DNA of 64,000 nt from Harmothoe impar. Lineage: Eukaryota; Annelida; Polychaeta; Phyllodocida; Polynoidae. The first letter of the stretch is position 1, and every line of letters begins with the position of its first letter. Location: NCBI GenBank assembly GCA_947462335.1, contig OX381709.1:42874933-42938932 (forward strand), in the 5' to 3' direction. A model generated the notes under the pieces. The model saw nothing but the letters and a program-made list of their open reading frames with translations. It made no database searches and had not been told where the DNA came from. Shown here one piece after another: positions 1-14,900 of this stretch. Both the position numbers and the translations under genes were made by a program.

Positions 1-3000
1 TGTTGAAGCCTCCTATGGGTCAATGGGATCAGGCCATGAACCTCCTCCAGCAGGGACCTCCAGCCCTGGAGGCAATCCATCCCCCCCCCCCCCGAGCCTG
101 TGGCTAGTTACTGGAGTGAATCCAACAGCCACAGACAAGTTGAGGCAATCCTCTTCTTGTGAGTGGCAGCCACTGATCCCAGCTTGTCAGATTACGTCCA
201 GTCTCCTAATGGTATCGAGCTGCTCCCTAACATCCCACTGAGAGATGGGAACTACTCGCTGACATCAGGTTGAGCTATAGATGAGCTTCTCGGTCAGATT
301 CACCTTATATTGAGTCTGGACGCTCATTGAAGGAATTTATAATTGGTTGGATGCCATAGGTTTCCATCCCGTTTTACTTTTCATACATTTCATACTTTTA
401 AAGTATGGTGTGTCGTTAGAACAATTAAGATGGTATCTAGAAGCCAGTAAAAAGGTAAGGGAGTGAATTGCTTTGATTGAAATGTATTTTAAATTCAAGA
501 TATCAAGTCTATAAATCGTAAGGGTTCACTGAGGGAGTCCTCTGATATATGTTTAATTAACTTTTTAGTTTTCAATAGTGAGTGTGACGTCCCTTGAGCT
601 ATAGCATTACGTATACACGAAAACCCAATTATAAGTCTTAAGGGCATACTTATAGACTATAGTCGTGAGAAGTTTGCCAATGTGGGTGATAAATATTTTA
701 GTAGTGAGGCTTAATCCCGACATCTCTGAGGTAATTGGGCACAATATAGAGTCGCTGCCGTTAGAGTTATACAGGATCCCAGACACCGACAGCCTCCTAT
801 AGCGTTGATATACGGAGCTATTATTCCACATAATTGAAACATACCCAGCGTATAACGGCTTTCTGGATAACTCATGAATGGCATCGGTTCTCAAAGCTCC
901 ACACCCCTCCTCAGCCTCGCTATAGTCTATTCATATTTGCAAGAAAAGGGGAAATCGGCCCCAGGATGAAGATTCCCTGACGAGCTGAGCAACTCAGAGC
1001 ATCTCTTTCAGACTAGGTTATTCTCATGGACTCACCGCTAGGTTATCATTGGGAGAAGGGTTCAGACAGGCCAGTAAAATGAGCAAACAGTTCTCCTCCC
1101 AACCTTGCCCACCGCCATCTCTCTACAATCATATTGCAATTAATCTGCTGGGAACTGGAGTGGGGTATAGGGGGCGCCACTGAATGCTGCAACCGTCCCA
1201 GCAGCCCCCGCGGCCGGTAATTGGCCCTGCTATCGGCGTCTGCTCGTAGCGCCACCCTGTGGGGGAAAACAGCCAGCGGGCAAGTACCATACAGATAGGG
1301 GTTACTCTTGGACGAGGCATTGTTAGCGTTAGCATAAGTGATAGATTACTATCTCTTCCTCCCTGTTGGTGCTACAGCATCGGCCATCTGTGCCCCCCTA
1401 GGCACTGAAATCCAATACCAACTCTTATATTTCTATGAGTTATTTTCTAGAGTCTTCACTTCAAGAAGGCCATGGTATTATCTGAGAAAATAAATTGCAA
1501 AGACATTGACGATTTCCTTCCAATCCTTCACCGATTTAGCGACTTAGGTATCTAAGGTGATAAAACATTGATGCCATACGGTTGATTATATGAGATGGTA
1601 TCTGCAAGAAGTATCACACTATGATGGTTGATGGTTGGTGACAGTCATAAAGAACATTTGGGACAGTATAAGGCTGGTATCTAATGTATACGAGATAGCA
1701 GTGCTAGATAGAGTAGGGGTATAGGAGACAGTATGATGAAGGGCCGGTACGGCTGCATTTATTCCGACAATGAATCTGACGATGAGCTGAAAGGCCACAT
1801 TACGTGGTTGATAGAGCAGGCGATGATAGGACAGTCCATATGTAACCTCGCTTTAGCCACCCTCTATACCTTCCTGTATGTAGTGTGTAGTTTCACATAA
1901 AACTCACACACAACTAGATGCATTTACATTTGTATATTACATGTACATGTATATGTTTAATAGACTTGAGCATGTATATTTATAGTGTACAAATGACAAT
2001 AAAGTTAAATCGTTATCCTATAGGATTCATTCAATTCACAAAGCGTTTATATTGAATCTCTAACATACAATATTAAGAGTTACTAGATTCTATTTAAATG
2101 AAAAATGCACTTGCTTGTACCAGATCATTTATCTACCATGATGTACACTGCAACCAGCTCTATAGTGTTAACCAGACACAGGCAAGTGCGTGGCTATATC
2201 ATTTTTTATTCATTTTAGTACATACCCTAAGCTCCTTTTTTTCATTTTCTTTTAATGGAACACACTTGATTATTCGGTCATGTTGAAGCTAGCGATAACG
2301 ATGTCAAAGCGTTATAAATGCAAATAAATCTGAGCACATCACCTCAAGACTTCAGCGATTTACATTCTAATTTGCATTTAAAAATACACATCCCTAGAGA
2401 TATTTTACATTAACAAAAACTATGTAAATACATACAGCAACGTCCCTACATAGAGTTAATGCCACTTTGAATACGTCTAAAGGAGAGTCCAGTGGATACT
2501 TTTGGGTGCACAGTACAGAGATTCATTTTTTTACTGTGTGCATTTCTCTTCAGTAATGAGGGTAAAATGGAGCATTTGATGGGCACTGTGGTTGCTCTAA
2601 TAGGCCTGTTGGGTGCGGGATGGGGGTGGGTGGTACCGGGTATGCAGACAGCTATAGGGTTGTGAGCTGACATTGAGTCACTCACCAAGCCTACAGTGCC
2701 TGCTGACAGCTCCCCTGAGCTGCTCCCAAGTATACTGACATGCAATGTAATTACATCTGTGCACTTATAAGCATCCCACCTTACTCTACGTGTTTATCTA
2801 GGATAGTTTCTCAACAATCTCCATCTCACCAGATGTGGGAAAACTCACAAATAACACTCATATAGGACCACCAACGCTGTGCTTCCCCTAGTACAGTTTT
2901 CATATGCTTCTGCTCTGACTGTTCATTATAGTTTCTCCTAAGTAGCTTAGTAAATTCTAAATGGTGTAATCTAGAGGTATTTACACCACAAAGGCTAGTT

Positions 3001-5060
3001 TGGCAAATACACATTGCCACTGTTGCCCCCAGCGGGTATTCCTCGCAGTAAATCCATATAGCACCTTTATTCCCCCTGCAGGAGGCCCAGCTCCTACCCT
3101 ATATCCATCACCACCCTGGAGGAGCCCTACCTGCAGGGCAGGTGAAGAAGGGGTGGTAGGAGGAGACAGGCACCGCGCCCAACCCTGGAGGTGGGCTCTG
3201 TGAGTAATGGAAGCGGGCTTCTCCAACGTGTAAATACAGAGTGGGCGGTCGGGACTGTGTGGCTATACCACCATGGGATGGGGTAACTCAACTCTCTGCA
3301 CCTACTGCAAACACAGCATCTATTATTTATACATTAAAACTACTTCAATAACCGAGATACTATACACTATGTGAATTAATTCATGTCTGTGTGGGAGTAG
3401 CTGAGGATGTATCCGGTGTTTGTATGACCTCTGCACCTATACCCCTACAACTGAAACTCCTCCAGCATCTACTGGGACCCCGTCTGGGTTATAATTAGTC
3501 AGCTTTCATCTCCCATTCACACCCACCATCCATCTCCCCTGGTATGTCTGACCCCTCCCCCTTGTAGCCTACACAGGGGCTGTAAGAGGCTGGTTTATGG
3601 AGGGTGACCCTGGAGGAGGGGGCAGTTACAAGAGGGAGTTTACTCGGCACCATGTTAATGTGGCGGTAATAGCCTTCCATGGGTGCCTGTCACAACGCTC
3701 TATTTGCCTCTACTACTCACACGCCGACTGTACGGGCTGGGAGGACTGTTAGCCCTGCTGGTGGGGGACCCCATTCCCAATAGACTGTTCAGACCTTAGT
3801 TTGTATAACCTCATGCTGAGAGTGGTAGTGGGGCTGGTTGCTGAGCCAATGGGGCTGTATTAGAGAGACATGAGGTAATAGAGGACAGACAAATGGGTGG
3901 GACTATTACTCTGCTTTCTGCTTTCCACCATTGCCTTCTCATTATGTTTTTATAAATTTCATGACTTTGCATTCAGTCTGTTTGACACATCACACTCCTT
4001 TACAACACTATCATCTCTTTTAATTAAATAGGAGGTACTATGTACAATATGGTGAAGTCATTACAACTTTGCATGCTCCCTTTTCAGCTTTACTTTAAGA
4101 TTAAGCACCGAAGAACTGTGAGTCCCTGGTGGTATCCCCTCTGCTGCCTGTTGACCCCCTACACATCCCCCACCTACTCCTCCTGCTCATTTGGGGAGCT
4201 TCTACAGCTTAGAAGGCCCCATAGGGAACCTCCAGAATCCCCTAACCTGTTCCCAATGGCAGTTAAACATACCCGCTAAGCCACGGCGGCTTGCCACGTT
4301 TATACTGGGAAAACTGCAAACGTGTGCACTACATCACACGGTGGCCATTTGGTCTCTGGGAGGAAGGTAATCCTAATACCATGGTGTAGAAAAAGGTTGA
4401 TGCATCTGTGTTTGGGCGACTCCAATGGAATATTGTGTTTAGTCCTGGAATTGTCTCGTATGGAATGGATTCTTATTTGCACTAGGTATACCGATGTCTA
4501 AGATAGTGCAGACACCACTGAAATAAATACTCACTATACCAATTGGAATAAACACGCCTTCTATATTGACTGTTGAACATGCATTACGTGTTATAGTCAT
4601 GTCCATGAGATACTTAGATAAAGGTGACACTTACCCATCACTATCTTGGAAGTTGACATTTAGCTTTTTGCTGGCGCCTATCAACTCTGCAAGAGATCAG
4701 AGAGAAACCATCACACACTGGTTTAAATCTATGCAACGTTATACGTATATTTAATACTGAATAATATACTCATCTTTAATTTGCTAGACTGAAATTGGAA
4801 ATAAAACGAAATAAAACATTTTTCACCCGGATTTTCACTGTTCTCCCATTGGGATTCAGATATCTCTATTTCATAGATGTAACATGTTTCCAGTCCAATA
4901 TCACTTAGACGTCACATTCAGCGGGATCAATCTAGAGCCTCCATCTGGAACCGAGAGTACCGGACGGGGACACTCAACGACACCCAAGAGAGAACTAATA
5001 CCTGTATTGCAGTTTAAAGTTAATACTATAAGGGCCGCATACTGCTTTAATATCATTGGT
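1..5060. other. Non-coding stretch, no supported gene
   Basis: Open frames here are short (under 110 codons), AT-rich or broken by low-complexity runs, and none resembles a known family. A C-run lies near 81-92. The only splice-like signal noted is a possible 30-nt microexon at 4088-4117, reported under findings. Confidence 0.6.
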
Positions 5061-5178
5061 CGTCATGATGCATGAATGTAGCCTTATCGAGTAACTCGCT
5101 GGGGATACATCCAAGCACTCATACAGACCCTCAGGGAGTATATCAACCCTGGATAAGCTGCATTAATGCATCATGACG
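5061..5178. repeat. Dispersed palindromic element, copy 1
   Basis: The ends are inverted copies of each other: CGTCATGATGCATGAATG at 5061-5078 and, reverse-complemented, CGTCATGATGCATTAATG at 5161-5178 (17 of 18 match). Inside is the short palindrome CGAGTAACTCG (5088-5098). The same modules recur near 21.5 kb and 55.6 kb. No target duplication is evident. It could be a small foldback or MITE. Confidence 0.6.
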
Positions 5179-8100
5179 CCCAATGGCACAGTGCATTAAT
5201 GCACCATGCGGTCATTAAATGTTTAAAACTATAGGGGGCAATTAGAAACGGGACTATTCCATAGCACCTACACGTGGGCAATGTGGGAACAGTGTGCGTG
5301 TGTGTGTGTGAGGGGTAGCTATAAATCTACCAACATTGATATTTGTATTACACCCCCCCCCCACCCAACACTTCCATCCCCCAAACCTCCCAGTGTACAG
5401 TGTTGTGGGTAGGGGAGTGGTGATCCAAGGCTACACACACCAGCCTGTACTGGTACAGGCCCAGGGAGGCCGTCACTAACCCAACATGACCATAATCTCC
5501 CGTTTCAATTAGCGTCCCTCCGACGATGAATGGTTGCGCAAATATTTAATCTCGAGTTGGTAATTTACACACGGTATTGTTTTCCCCTCGCCACCCGCCA
5601 GACGGCCGTGTATGGTGTGGGTGGATGTTCGTCTAATGAGGGGGGAATTTTCAGGGGGATATTCAGAATTTTCTGTCAGTATTGGCGAATTGTGGCTGTC
5701 ATGTCGTATTGTTTTCGGAACTCTGGAATTCTGATCACTTTATTCAGTCATGTTTTCATTCCATCAACAGTTGGATGCGCACTCGATGTGTTTTGTGTTT
5801 TTGTATCCTTGATGGGTCCTTCTCATTTGGATCTATGGCCACAATTAATGTAACAGGATTTTGTTGGTAATTGGGATTGTCTATTAGGGAAACAGAAAGT
5901 CAAACAAAGCAGAGAAACGCCAGTAGATGCTTTCAAAACAACGGGAATATTCATGCCTTGTTAAATGATAAAATCTTAGGAGCTACAAGTTATTTTATTT
6001 TAGCAAGTCCATATGTGTTAATATAAATGTAATCATATGCGCTCATTGGTTCTGTATGTGTATATCCATGTAATATGTGTAGAAGTTGCGCGAATGTATG
6101 AGCAATACATGTATATATAAACAAGGAGCATAACCTGCTTGGGGCATACTCCTGAGAAAGTTCCAGTCGGGTTCCAGGTAGATGTGTAATTTTAGAGTTC
6201 TGAGTACTGTAACCGTCCTGTCATAATCAACTTCCATGTGTGGCTTCTGGGCCGGATAAACATGTCCATTTACTCCATCTCTACATGACTGAGCTTCCCC
6301 TTGGCTGCAGGCCTAGCTTTGTTATTGTGTATAGCGTTACTTATTTCTCTGTATGACTTCATTTCTGACATGACTTTCTACCTTCTGAGAACTCATGACT
6401 TTGAGTTAAAAGGAACAGGGAGGATTTCTCATAACATAAATTTGGTAGAATCAAACTGACTTCTTTGTTTTAATAAGCCTACAAAGAACTCATTTATTCA
6501 ACAGAAAACACGTGCGTAACGCGGTACAAAGCTTGTTGACGAGACATAAAATATTAGATCCAGACTGAAGGTGTTCCTGTCTATATGTTCACCAATACCT
6601 CGATAGGCGACAGTGAATATCCATTAAAGGGTACTCGATGGGTCCCACCCGGAGTATCCCTTTGGCTTACCTGCTCGCATATTATAATAGTATAGTCCCA
6701 CAGAGAGACCTCCGGCTATACATCTAGCCATTGCAAAAGGGTGGTTTGGGGGTATTCACAACTACATTTCCGCCCACCTCAAAGTCATGAAAATCTATAC
6801 TACTACCCTAAGGGTCTTTCGAAATCAAAGTCCAGTTCCCTTCCCAATGAATCAGGCACCATTTGTATGCGTGGAGTTTCACATTTTGTTACGTGATAAT
6901 ACAGTTTACGGCTCCTGAGGCACATCACCAATTGCCTTTTCCAGAGTCTGACAATTGAACGCCAATGGCACTGGAGGAGGTTGCTGTACACTGTCACCTA
7001 TGGTGGTGTTCTCTTTGAAATCCCCATTGTATGATATAGCGCCCATATGATAACGAAGCATGGGCAGGAGGAACAGTACATTAAGCCTTATGGCTGCCTA
7101 TATGCATTGCACAATGGGTGAGACTTTTAAGTAGGGCCCTGGAGATAGCAGTAGTGAGATTCTCGTGCCGACTGGAGGACAGTGATTTAATGGTCTGAAT
7201 GGTAACGGCATTTGCCTGGCGCCTCCCGACTGCCAATAGGGAGAACAATACAATTTAATTATTTGCAGCGGTCTGAGGCATCGGTGGGAAGCATACTGTT
7301 CCACAAGGTGCACTGGAATTAGACTGTGACAAGTCTCCAGTAAGTAGAATATAGAAAATGAACTATTATGTTTAAGCCATTAATTAAGAAAGAATATATT
7401 GTATCTTTCAAAACTTCATCATGCATGAAAGTTGGTAGCCAACGTACAAATATTCATTTTAATAGGTTTGAGGCTTTAACTGTTCACCCACCCCCTTTAC
7501 CGGTACATCGAATCACAAGAACAGGAATTCTACTTTGTCCAAAATTAGATTACAAATGCCAAGGTTCTCATGGGGATTATACTCTATCCTCCTGTTGAGA
7601 GAGGGAACATTAAGAAAACACCAATTTATTTACAAATCAAGGCAATTACAAGCCATTCCTTCAGTGTAACCTTAATCCGTATAGGTGAGCACTGTAAACA
7701 TTGGGCTCCCTTAATACCCTGAGTCCTTATCCTAATTTACAGCATTGCTTCACTGCAATCACCATTGTTTACTGGAGGCCAATTTCAAGGTTGTGGGGTT
7801 TCTTTGATCTCCTGCACTGAACCTTAAGTTTCAATGATCCAGGGTCAGGTAGCTACATGACCGGGGAGAAAACCAATTACCTGCATGCTGTGTGCTGCAG
7901 GTCTTACCTGCCCCAGTTTGACATGTTACACCTGTAGAGCTATATCTTATCACCTGTCCACCACTGCAATCAGTCCATGTTAACACTACTCAACATTGGC
8001 AAATAGCACAAGTAATGCAATAGTCTAAATATGAGTTTTATTACCTACAGGTGAGAAATAATAAAAAGCATATACAGGTATGCACTCTTGTTTTAAGATT

Positions 8101-9870
8101 GTGTAGCTGTATGTACACATCAACTATACGACAAGTAAATATGAATACAGAAGCTGACAATATCTATAAAATTCGATATGTACCCATTTTACAATTCATG
8201 TTTTAGAGGATGTTTTATTTTTTTATTCCTTTGTATTGTTTTTCCCTTAGACATTTATGACAGATTATATTTACTATATGTGCACACGCCTTACTGGAGC
8301 GGCACACGGTGGTCTTCTCACCAATACAACACATATAAATATGACTTTTGTGAACTAGTTTTTGCTCTTACAATGTATTTAGGTCTCCCGCGGTAGCCGT
8401 GGGACCCTGGAGGTGGGGATCCCTATGGGACCCCGCTGTGCCTGTTTAAAGGTGTGGCAGACCTCCAGCAGCCAAGCACCTACAGGTGTAATTGCTATTT
8501 TACCTGTGGCGCTTACACCTCAGCAGGGTGCCTCCTACTCTGGTATGGAGCCAGGCAATGGTGGTTTCTCAGGCCGGAATCTATGTAGCCATATAGGACA
8601 CCTGACCAGGTTATGGAGGGGTGGGTACTGCAGCTGACCCCTTTAATTAATACAGGTATGGAGGTAATTCACATGGTCGAGTAGGAATGGGTGGGTCAAA
8701 TTGCCAATATTATTTCCCCTACCTTTTCACACTATAGCCTATACATGTTGTTGCGACACACATGTAACTTTAGTTAAATTGTAACATAGCAATGCAAGGA
8801 TTAAGGGTCACCATCCACGTCCTGTAGAACTTATGATATATTTAAGTTCTATAAGAAACAGTAACGTCAGACCACACCAACTTTGGTGGCCGAGCCCTTC
8901 TAAATGTCCGGAGGTAGCCATGTATGAGTTGAACATTTTAATATTAGTATACTTGGCTACACAGCGCCCACAACATTTTTGTCAGGTGTCACACCGGAAC
9001 CACCAAACACAACAATTCTCTGGTGGGAAGCACACAGGTAGGACAGATGTGTCCATATTTGAGGCCATTCGTGAGTCAATGAAGAAGATACTCGACTGAC
9101 TATGGGGAACAGTTTAGTTATCAGGACATCAAGAGGAATAGTAAGGACATTATTTAGAAATCTTAAGCCCATCGTCCACTGTCAGAATGCCTATACAGAG
9201 ACGCAGTGATAGATTTAAGTTCCCATCATCGGCCAGTAGTGAATCGGGCCCCATGTCCAACCCTACTCGTGCACAGCATACGGAATACCCATACTACCGG
9301 GTAAATGTGGGAACCTTTTTTTCTGTATTCAGAGACGATCCCAATATATGATAGAGTGACAGAGACAAAAAGAGATGCCCAATAATCCATTAGGATCCAA
9401 CAGCATGTGAATATTCCTGTCATCAGTGTACCACAAATAACATAATGCCCCACGGTAAATAATCAGATGGAAATGGGATTACCAGTTCACCCAATGAATA
9501 AGGAATAAAGGCCTCTCATTTTGGATGCTGCCCCCATTGTTTACGGTCTTTTTTACCGGTGGAAAGTGGGCATAATCTGATGGATGAGTGCAGTTTCTCC
9601 ATTTTGGGCGCCACTTTTCATGAGGGATAATCAGTAAGATGCCCACAGCATGCTATCAGCATATAGCCCCCACATCACCTATTCATATAGTGGTGGGATG
9701 CAGGCAGGGTGGAGAGTGGCCTGGGAATGATTTTTGTGGCCATAAAGAATTCTTGTTCAGTATGAGGAACACGCTCTGCTGGCTGGATACGGAATCTGTT
9801 ATTCCACACTGGGATACTCAGCAAACACCCAGTGTTCTAGCCACCACAGTATAGCTCAACCACCATATAT
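5179..9870. other. Non-coding stretch, no supported gene
   Basis: A (GT)n run lies at about 5291-5310 and a C-run near 5352-5362. Further partial copies of the palindrome module (GCATTAATGCA, near 5193) follow the element at 5061. Open frames up to about 107 codons show no domain, family motif or convincing splice boundaries. Confidence 0.55.
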
Positions 9871-10061
9871 GGGAACGTTCACAAACGTTTTGTGGGACCT
9901 TTTGTAAAGACCCACCCGACCCCGGTCACTATTTTGCGCAGATTGTCCTATAGGCCTAATATACAAAAGTATGACTCGGGTCACCTTTCGTCACTACTAG
10001 TAAATCCAAAGAACCCCGCCCCTATACCCTCTAGCCAGTAACAGCATTTGTGAACGTTCCC
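9871..10061. mobile_element. MITE, GGGAACGTTCAC family, copy A
   Basis: This 191-bp unit starts GGGAACGTTCACAAACG and ends CATTTGTGAACGTTCCC, so the two ends are inverted repeats. The tetranucleotide ATAT flanks both sides (9867-9870 and 10062-10065) and may be the target duplication. Its interior shares short stretches (a TCACTATTTTG-like segment, CCCC-rich tracts) with the copies at 31.1, 41.3 and 45.5 kb. It has no coding capacity, so it is non-autonomous. Confidence 0.75.
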
Positions 10062-11822
10062 ATATTATAGTCTGCACACCAACCAGACCAGTCCTGCATT
10101 ATTCTGTATGGGAGGTTTAGTTTTTACTCTCTGTCTTTTAAATTGTGGCTTGTATCCATAATAGATGAGTGGACCTTGATGGGTAACGCATACCATTAGA
10201 TCATCAGAGATCTTCATGCGTAAACCATGCTGAATTTCCCAAAGGCCTACGTATACCCTCATCCATTGGGCGTGCTCTGAATTGGTTTAGTACCAGTAAT
10301 ATAGCGTTTTCATGCTCTGTGTAAAGCTAGGACTATTAAACTGTCCGTCTACATGCATATCTATCCAGATAGCACTGTACTGGGAAATGTTGAAATTCAA
10401 TTTGGCAGAGCAGACGGCCAAACCTTGTGTGTAGATTGTGAATCTATACTCAACAAAAACCCTGTCAAAAGGATTATACACACCGCATTGCCATTGGTTT
10501 TAAATTCTAATGCATTAATATGAATATATACCAGGTGGGGTGGATGATGACATACCGCGTGAGTCTTGCTAAATACGTATATAAATAGATATAGCTGTGT
10601 GCCTCTCCTGTCCATGTCTAACAATACCTCACTGAGCTGATACAGTTCCCATTTCCACGGTCACGTCAGTAAATATAGACCGGGGGCTAATAGAGTGGTC
10701 CTAGTGTCCCCGAGCCCCACCCACACTGTCCGGCAGGTGGCGGGTCAGACACCCTACAGGGATTGACATCTGACCCGGCCATCTCACCTTTCTATACACC
10801 ATCCATCATTACCTGATCACATACTAGTATATTATACTTTACATATTAAACACTGAAGGTATCCTGTATATTACACAATGCTATTTTCATGCAAATACCT
10901 GACTACAATATGAAATAGTATAATATCTGTACCACGAAAGTACTTTATTTCCCCAGCCATAGACCCGATCACATTTTGATAATTTCATTTACCTAATTTA
11001 ATATGGCATCACTAGAGAGCCAATGAGCCAAGTAAATCATACATTTGTCATTGATAGTAGATTGTAGCAAACAGCTAGTTTTGGGCAGACTATACTTACT
11101 ACAATAAGTACTAGTGTCCTCAAGCTGACTATACAGCGTGGGTGTCAATATACAAAGGATGCTTTACACATAGAGGTGGGAGGCCCATCCAATAGATCGA
11201 TAATATATTATAGACATGGCGAGCATGCATGCTAAACAACTACCCACTCAATGACGTATGTAGGAATGATTTTTTATTCTTCTCAATTTATGTTTCTGAT
11301 TTGTAATAATATACTTTTTGTGCTATTTTAAGGCAAATAAATACATTGCTAGAGGGCAGTGAAGGGGCCAGATGTCCAGATGGGTACGGTACTTGTGTTG
11401 TCCAGTGTGGGTTCTCCTTAAAGGGTGGGTGTGTCACAATGTGCATGTGTCCACTCAGTGGTCAGTATATCACCCTAAAGGTGACTGGGTGCACCTGGTC
11501 ACCCACCCCCAAGCTACATGCATGTATAGAGGTAAAGACCATCTAGATATTTACCTGACCTTATAGCCTATTAAAGAGCCTAAACGGCAACATATCAATA
11601 ATACTCACTGTATACCCAAGCATGACCCTTTGTATATATGTATTTAATATGAACCAATGTATACCTTTTGAGTAGATAATGTATAAACCCGCTTATTATA
11701 ACATGTTATTGTTCTAGTGCCGTATGCCTATAACTGGACGACCAACCAATGGGAGGAAGGAACAATGCCACACACATCATGCAGTCAATGACCGGAATTG
11801 TTCTGGTTTTTTAACCCTGCAG
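10062..11822. other. Non-coding stretch, no supported gene
   Basis: AT-rich sequence with no repeat structure or open frame worth calling. It ends at the splice-acceptor-like tract that precedes the candidate exon at 11823. Confidence 0.5.
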
Positions 11823-11943
11823 GCAGTGGAGCGGAAAAGCAACAAAAAAGAGGATCTGGATGGACCTATGAACAAATATTATACTTCCCCTGGAGGAAAA
11901 GGACTCTATTATATAATGGATAAAAGATGTATAGCGGAGAAAG
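11823..11943 (+). CDS. Candidate internal exon of an unrecognised gene
   Basis: A 121-bp open segment is preceded by a good acceptor (pyrimidine-rich tract ending CCCTGCAG) and followed by a donor-like AAAG/GTAGT. In the frame that stays open it encodes about 40 charged residues, beginning AVERKSNKKEDLDG and including YYTSPGGKGLYYIMDKRC. The other two frames contain stops. It ends one nucleotide into a codon (phase 1). I do not recognise the protein. Chance splice-like flanks are common in 64 kb, so this is only a candidate that transcript data could settle. Confidence 0.25.
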
Positions 11944-14900
11944 GTAGTCTTGTGGCTTGACCTTCTAACCTTCCACTTTGGCCCAGCTGACCCCTATGGC
12001 CTCTGACGGGCAGGGAAGTAGGGGTCAGCCTTTGGCGGCACCATGGAGACGCTGGACAGTGGCCGAAGCCTCTGAGATGACCAGGGGGGTCAGACAAAAG
12101 CACACACACCAGGAGCAAGGAAAAATATAAAGCAGATGGGAACAGAAGCCATCAATTCTCATAGAGGAACAGGCAGCACCCAGACTGCATGGTAAACATC
12201 TATTTGACATAGAAGAAAGCTCAGGGGAGGGACATACCAACAGCCGCTGAATCTGCTCTGATGCTGACTTGTAGGCAGTTGGCCCAGAGGGGACTTAGGC
12301 TTCTCAGATAGAATAAGGGTATGTTGTAGACTAGCTGTATTCCCCTAAGTAATAATCTCCTTTTACAGTGATTTAACACTGGTTAGATGAGAGGAAATAG
12401 TAATTGGATATCTCCCAGTATTCCTATAACCATACAACCAAAGACTTGTGCAACTCTAAATAGAATGGAGAAGACGTACTTAAAAGTATAAAAGAATTCG
12501 TCTTTTGCCAAATCCTCTCTGATATTTAAACAAGATGGTGGTCGGAGGGTTTAAATAAATAATCGACAAATAGGACGAAAAGAGTTCATATTTTCATTAT
12601 AGAAATGGGTGCATTGTAAAACTTCTTCCAATTCTAGTCAGGTGTAAATCTTTTTGAGAAGAATAAACATCGCCATGTTATGATGCTCTGTGGGAAAGGA
12701 TGAACTACATGATGTCATTATGGACAAAAAGTCTCCATGAAATCCTTTAAGAAACATTTCCTGTGCCACATTGCCTACCCCCTGGATTTTGCTACAGATG
12801 GTTCATGTATAACTTGATACAGGGTTATCAGATAGCTGTAGCACCACCTTCATTATTTAGCTGATATAGGCATAGTCTATACTTCTAGGGCAGGATGTTG
12901 CTATTTCCACACCGGTTATCTCCATGCACTCCCTCACCTCAGCAGGGGTAAAGTAAAACAGCCATCACTTCGTGGGGTGGATGGTGTCGGGAAAGATGTG
13001 AAATAACTTTAAAGGTGTCTGACTAAAAGATGAGCAAAGTAGTAAAATATGAGGGAAGTCATGAAATGAGGCTGGCCTGTTGCCATAGTAACCAGAACAT
13101 GGCAGTAATAGAGCTTAGTACAGGCATTAGAAATATAGACAGGTGTAGTGTAGTATGATCACTTGTTACTGAATTTAAAATGATTAGATTGAGACATGAA
13201 TACATCAATATCAGGTTTGTTTATGGATAACTTCTTGTATGTACCGGTAATAGCTACAGTGATATTTCATAAGAACTACTTTGGTAGACTGGTGAAAATA
13301 AGTAAATATAATTATAGAAAATTCGTTCCCATAAACCAGCTACGAAGGTCACAAATACTCCAGTCAATCATCACTTATCTTAATTCTAGCTCCAGTAATA
13401 TGATAAATTATTATAATATTGTCATTTATGCCGGTAATCATAAGTTAGGCTTGTCACAGTATTGGAGTTTAGCATATCTGAATAAGCCTATGAACCAATA
13501 CCAACGCACAAGCGACAGGTCACCATTCACTAAAAGCCTGCATTTGCATCTAAATATCCCAGGGCCACAAACCAATCATCCAATTTCCAGTTTTGTGTTT
13601 TAGGCTGTGCCCTTCCGGTATAGGGGTTGAATTACGGATTCAACTTCCGGTTGCCCATGGGCAATCAACTTCACACAAAAAAAGCTGCCACAATTGTTGA
13701 TTTGTTTGCTGTCAGGTCACTTTTGTTTGGGGTAATGGTGAGTGGAAAATCGGTCAGCTATTCCGGTGATTCAGAGGCAAGTGCAGATCCAAATTGCCAG
13801 CTACATGCACACTAAATGGCGTGTAATAAAGGGGCTGTTATTGGATTTATGCATCATAAATCTTTTGGGTTTCAGGTTTTGGTGCCCTACATTGTGAATA
13901 ACCCCAATATAATTTTGTGAAGAAAGATCCATCTAATCTGAATATCATGCTGTGCAGAGTCCAATGGGGTGGGTTAGTGCAACAGCGAATTTTGTCTCAG
14001 GCCTATAAGTGTTTTGCAATAGTTGAGAACGCATTTCAGTATTATGTATGTCACTCAACCATTCTCAAGATCTCCCTGTTGTAATTTAGTCCTTATATCT
14101 CGTATAGTGGTAAAGCATCAGGACCGAATGGTTAAGATAAAAGTTAACACTCCCCTCATGCTCTCTATATACCACTATTGATGACTTTATAACATAATAG
14201 CCACTGAAAAGTAGTTTGATCCATCCCAGCAGCGTCTGAAGACCTTATATAAGTCACAGGTGAGTCATAATTCCTCCACTATAGAGACAGCCTACATCTT
14301 CAGGATGATTGCTTCCTTGTTCTGGGAGGTACCCTCCCGCCCACCCTCTCTTCTACCAGGTGTTAACCCTTGACCTCTGACCCCTGGTATGACCCCTGGT
14401 GTAAGTAGGAGCGGGTGCCATCCATCTGTGGGTGCACCAGGGGTGTCTGCCTGCTGGGTATGGGGGCATCATGGCAGAGGGAACAGCCTAAACTAGGTGT
14501 ATGCTTTCAGTGCCTCTACCATCAAAGGCTTAAGTTCTGGCATGCATAATTATTACATGCCTCTAACCCTTTTTAACTCTCGCTCATGTCTTTTTAATTG
14601 AAACAGATTAAAACAGTCCTCATGGAAGGGCTGAATGATTAAACTTGCCATAGGCTACCAGCTTTTTGTGTGCTTTCTTTTTCTCTTCTCTCTTTAAAAA
14701 AACACAATTCTGAGTTGGGGATATTAGTCAGCAGTTGGTCTCCTGGTGATGCACTCACCTTTAGGGGGCGTGGTACAAGATGTGTGAATGCGGAAGGAGA
14801 CAGGGGGTGGACGGCCTACTGAGGGTAGGCACCATGCGGCACCCCAGGGTGTCCTGGATCCCGGAAATCATGGCACAGGCAAAAACAGTAATGGGAGAAA

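Noticed and set aside
13196..13603. 135-codon plus-strand frame
   Set aside because: Composition (N, Y, I, S rich) is that of translated AT-rich DNA; no motif or splice support.
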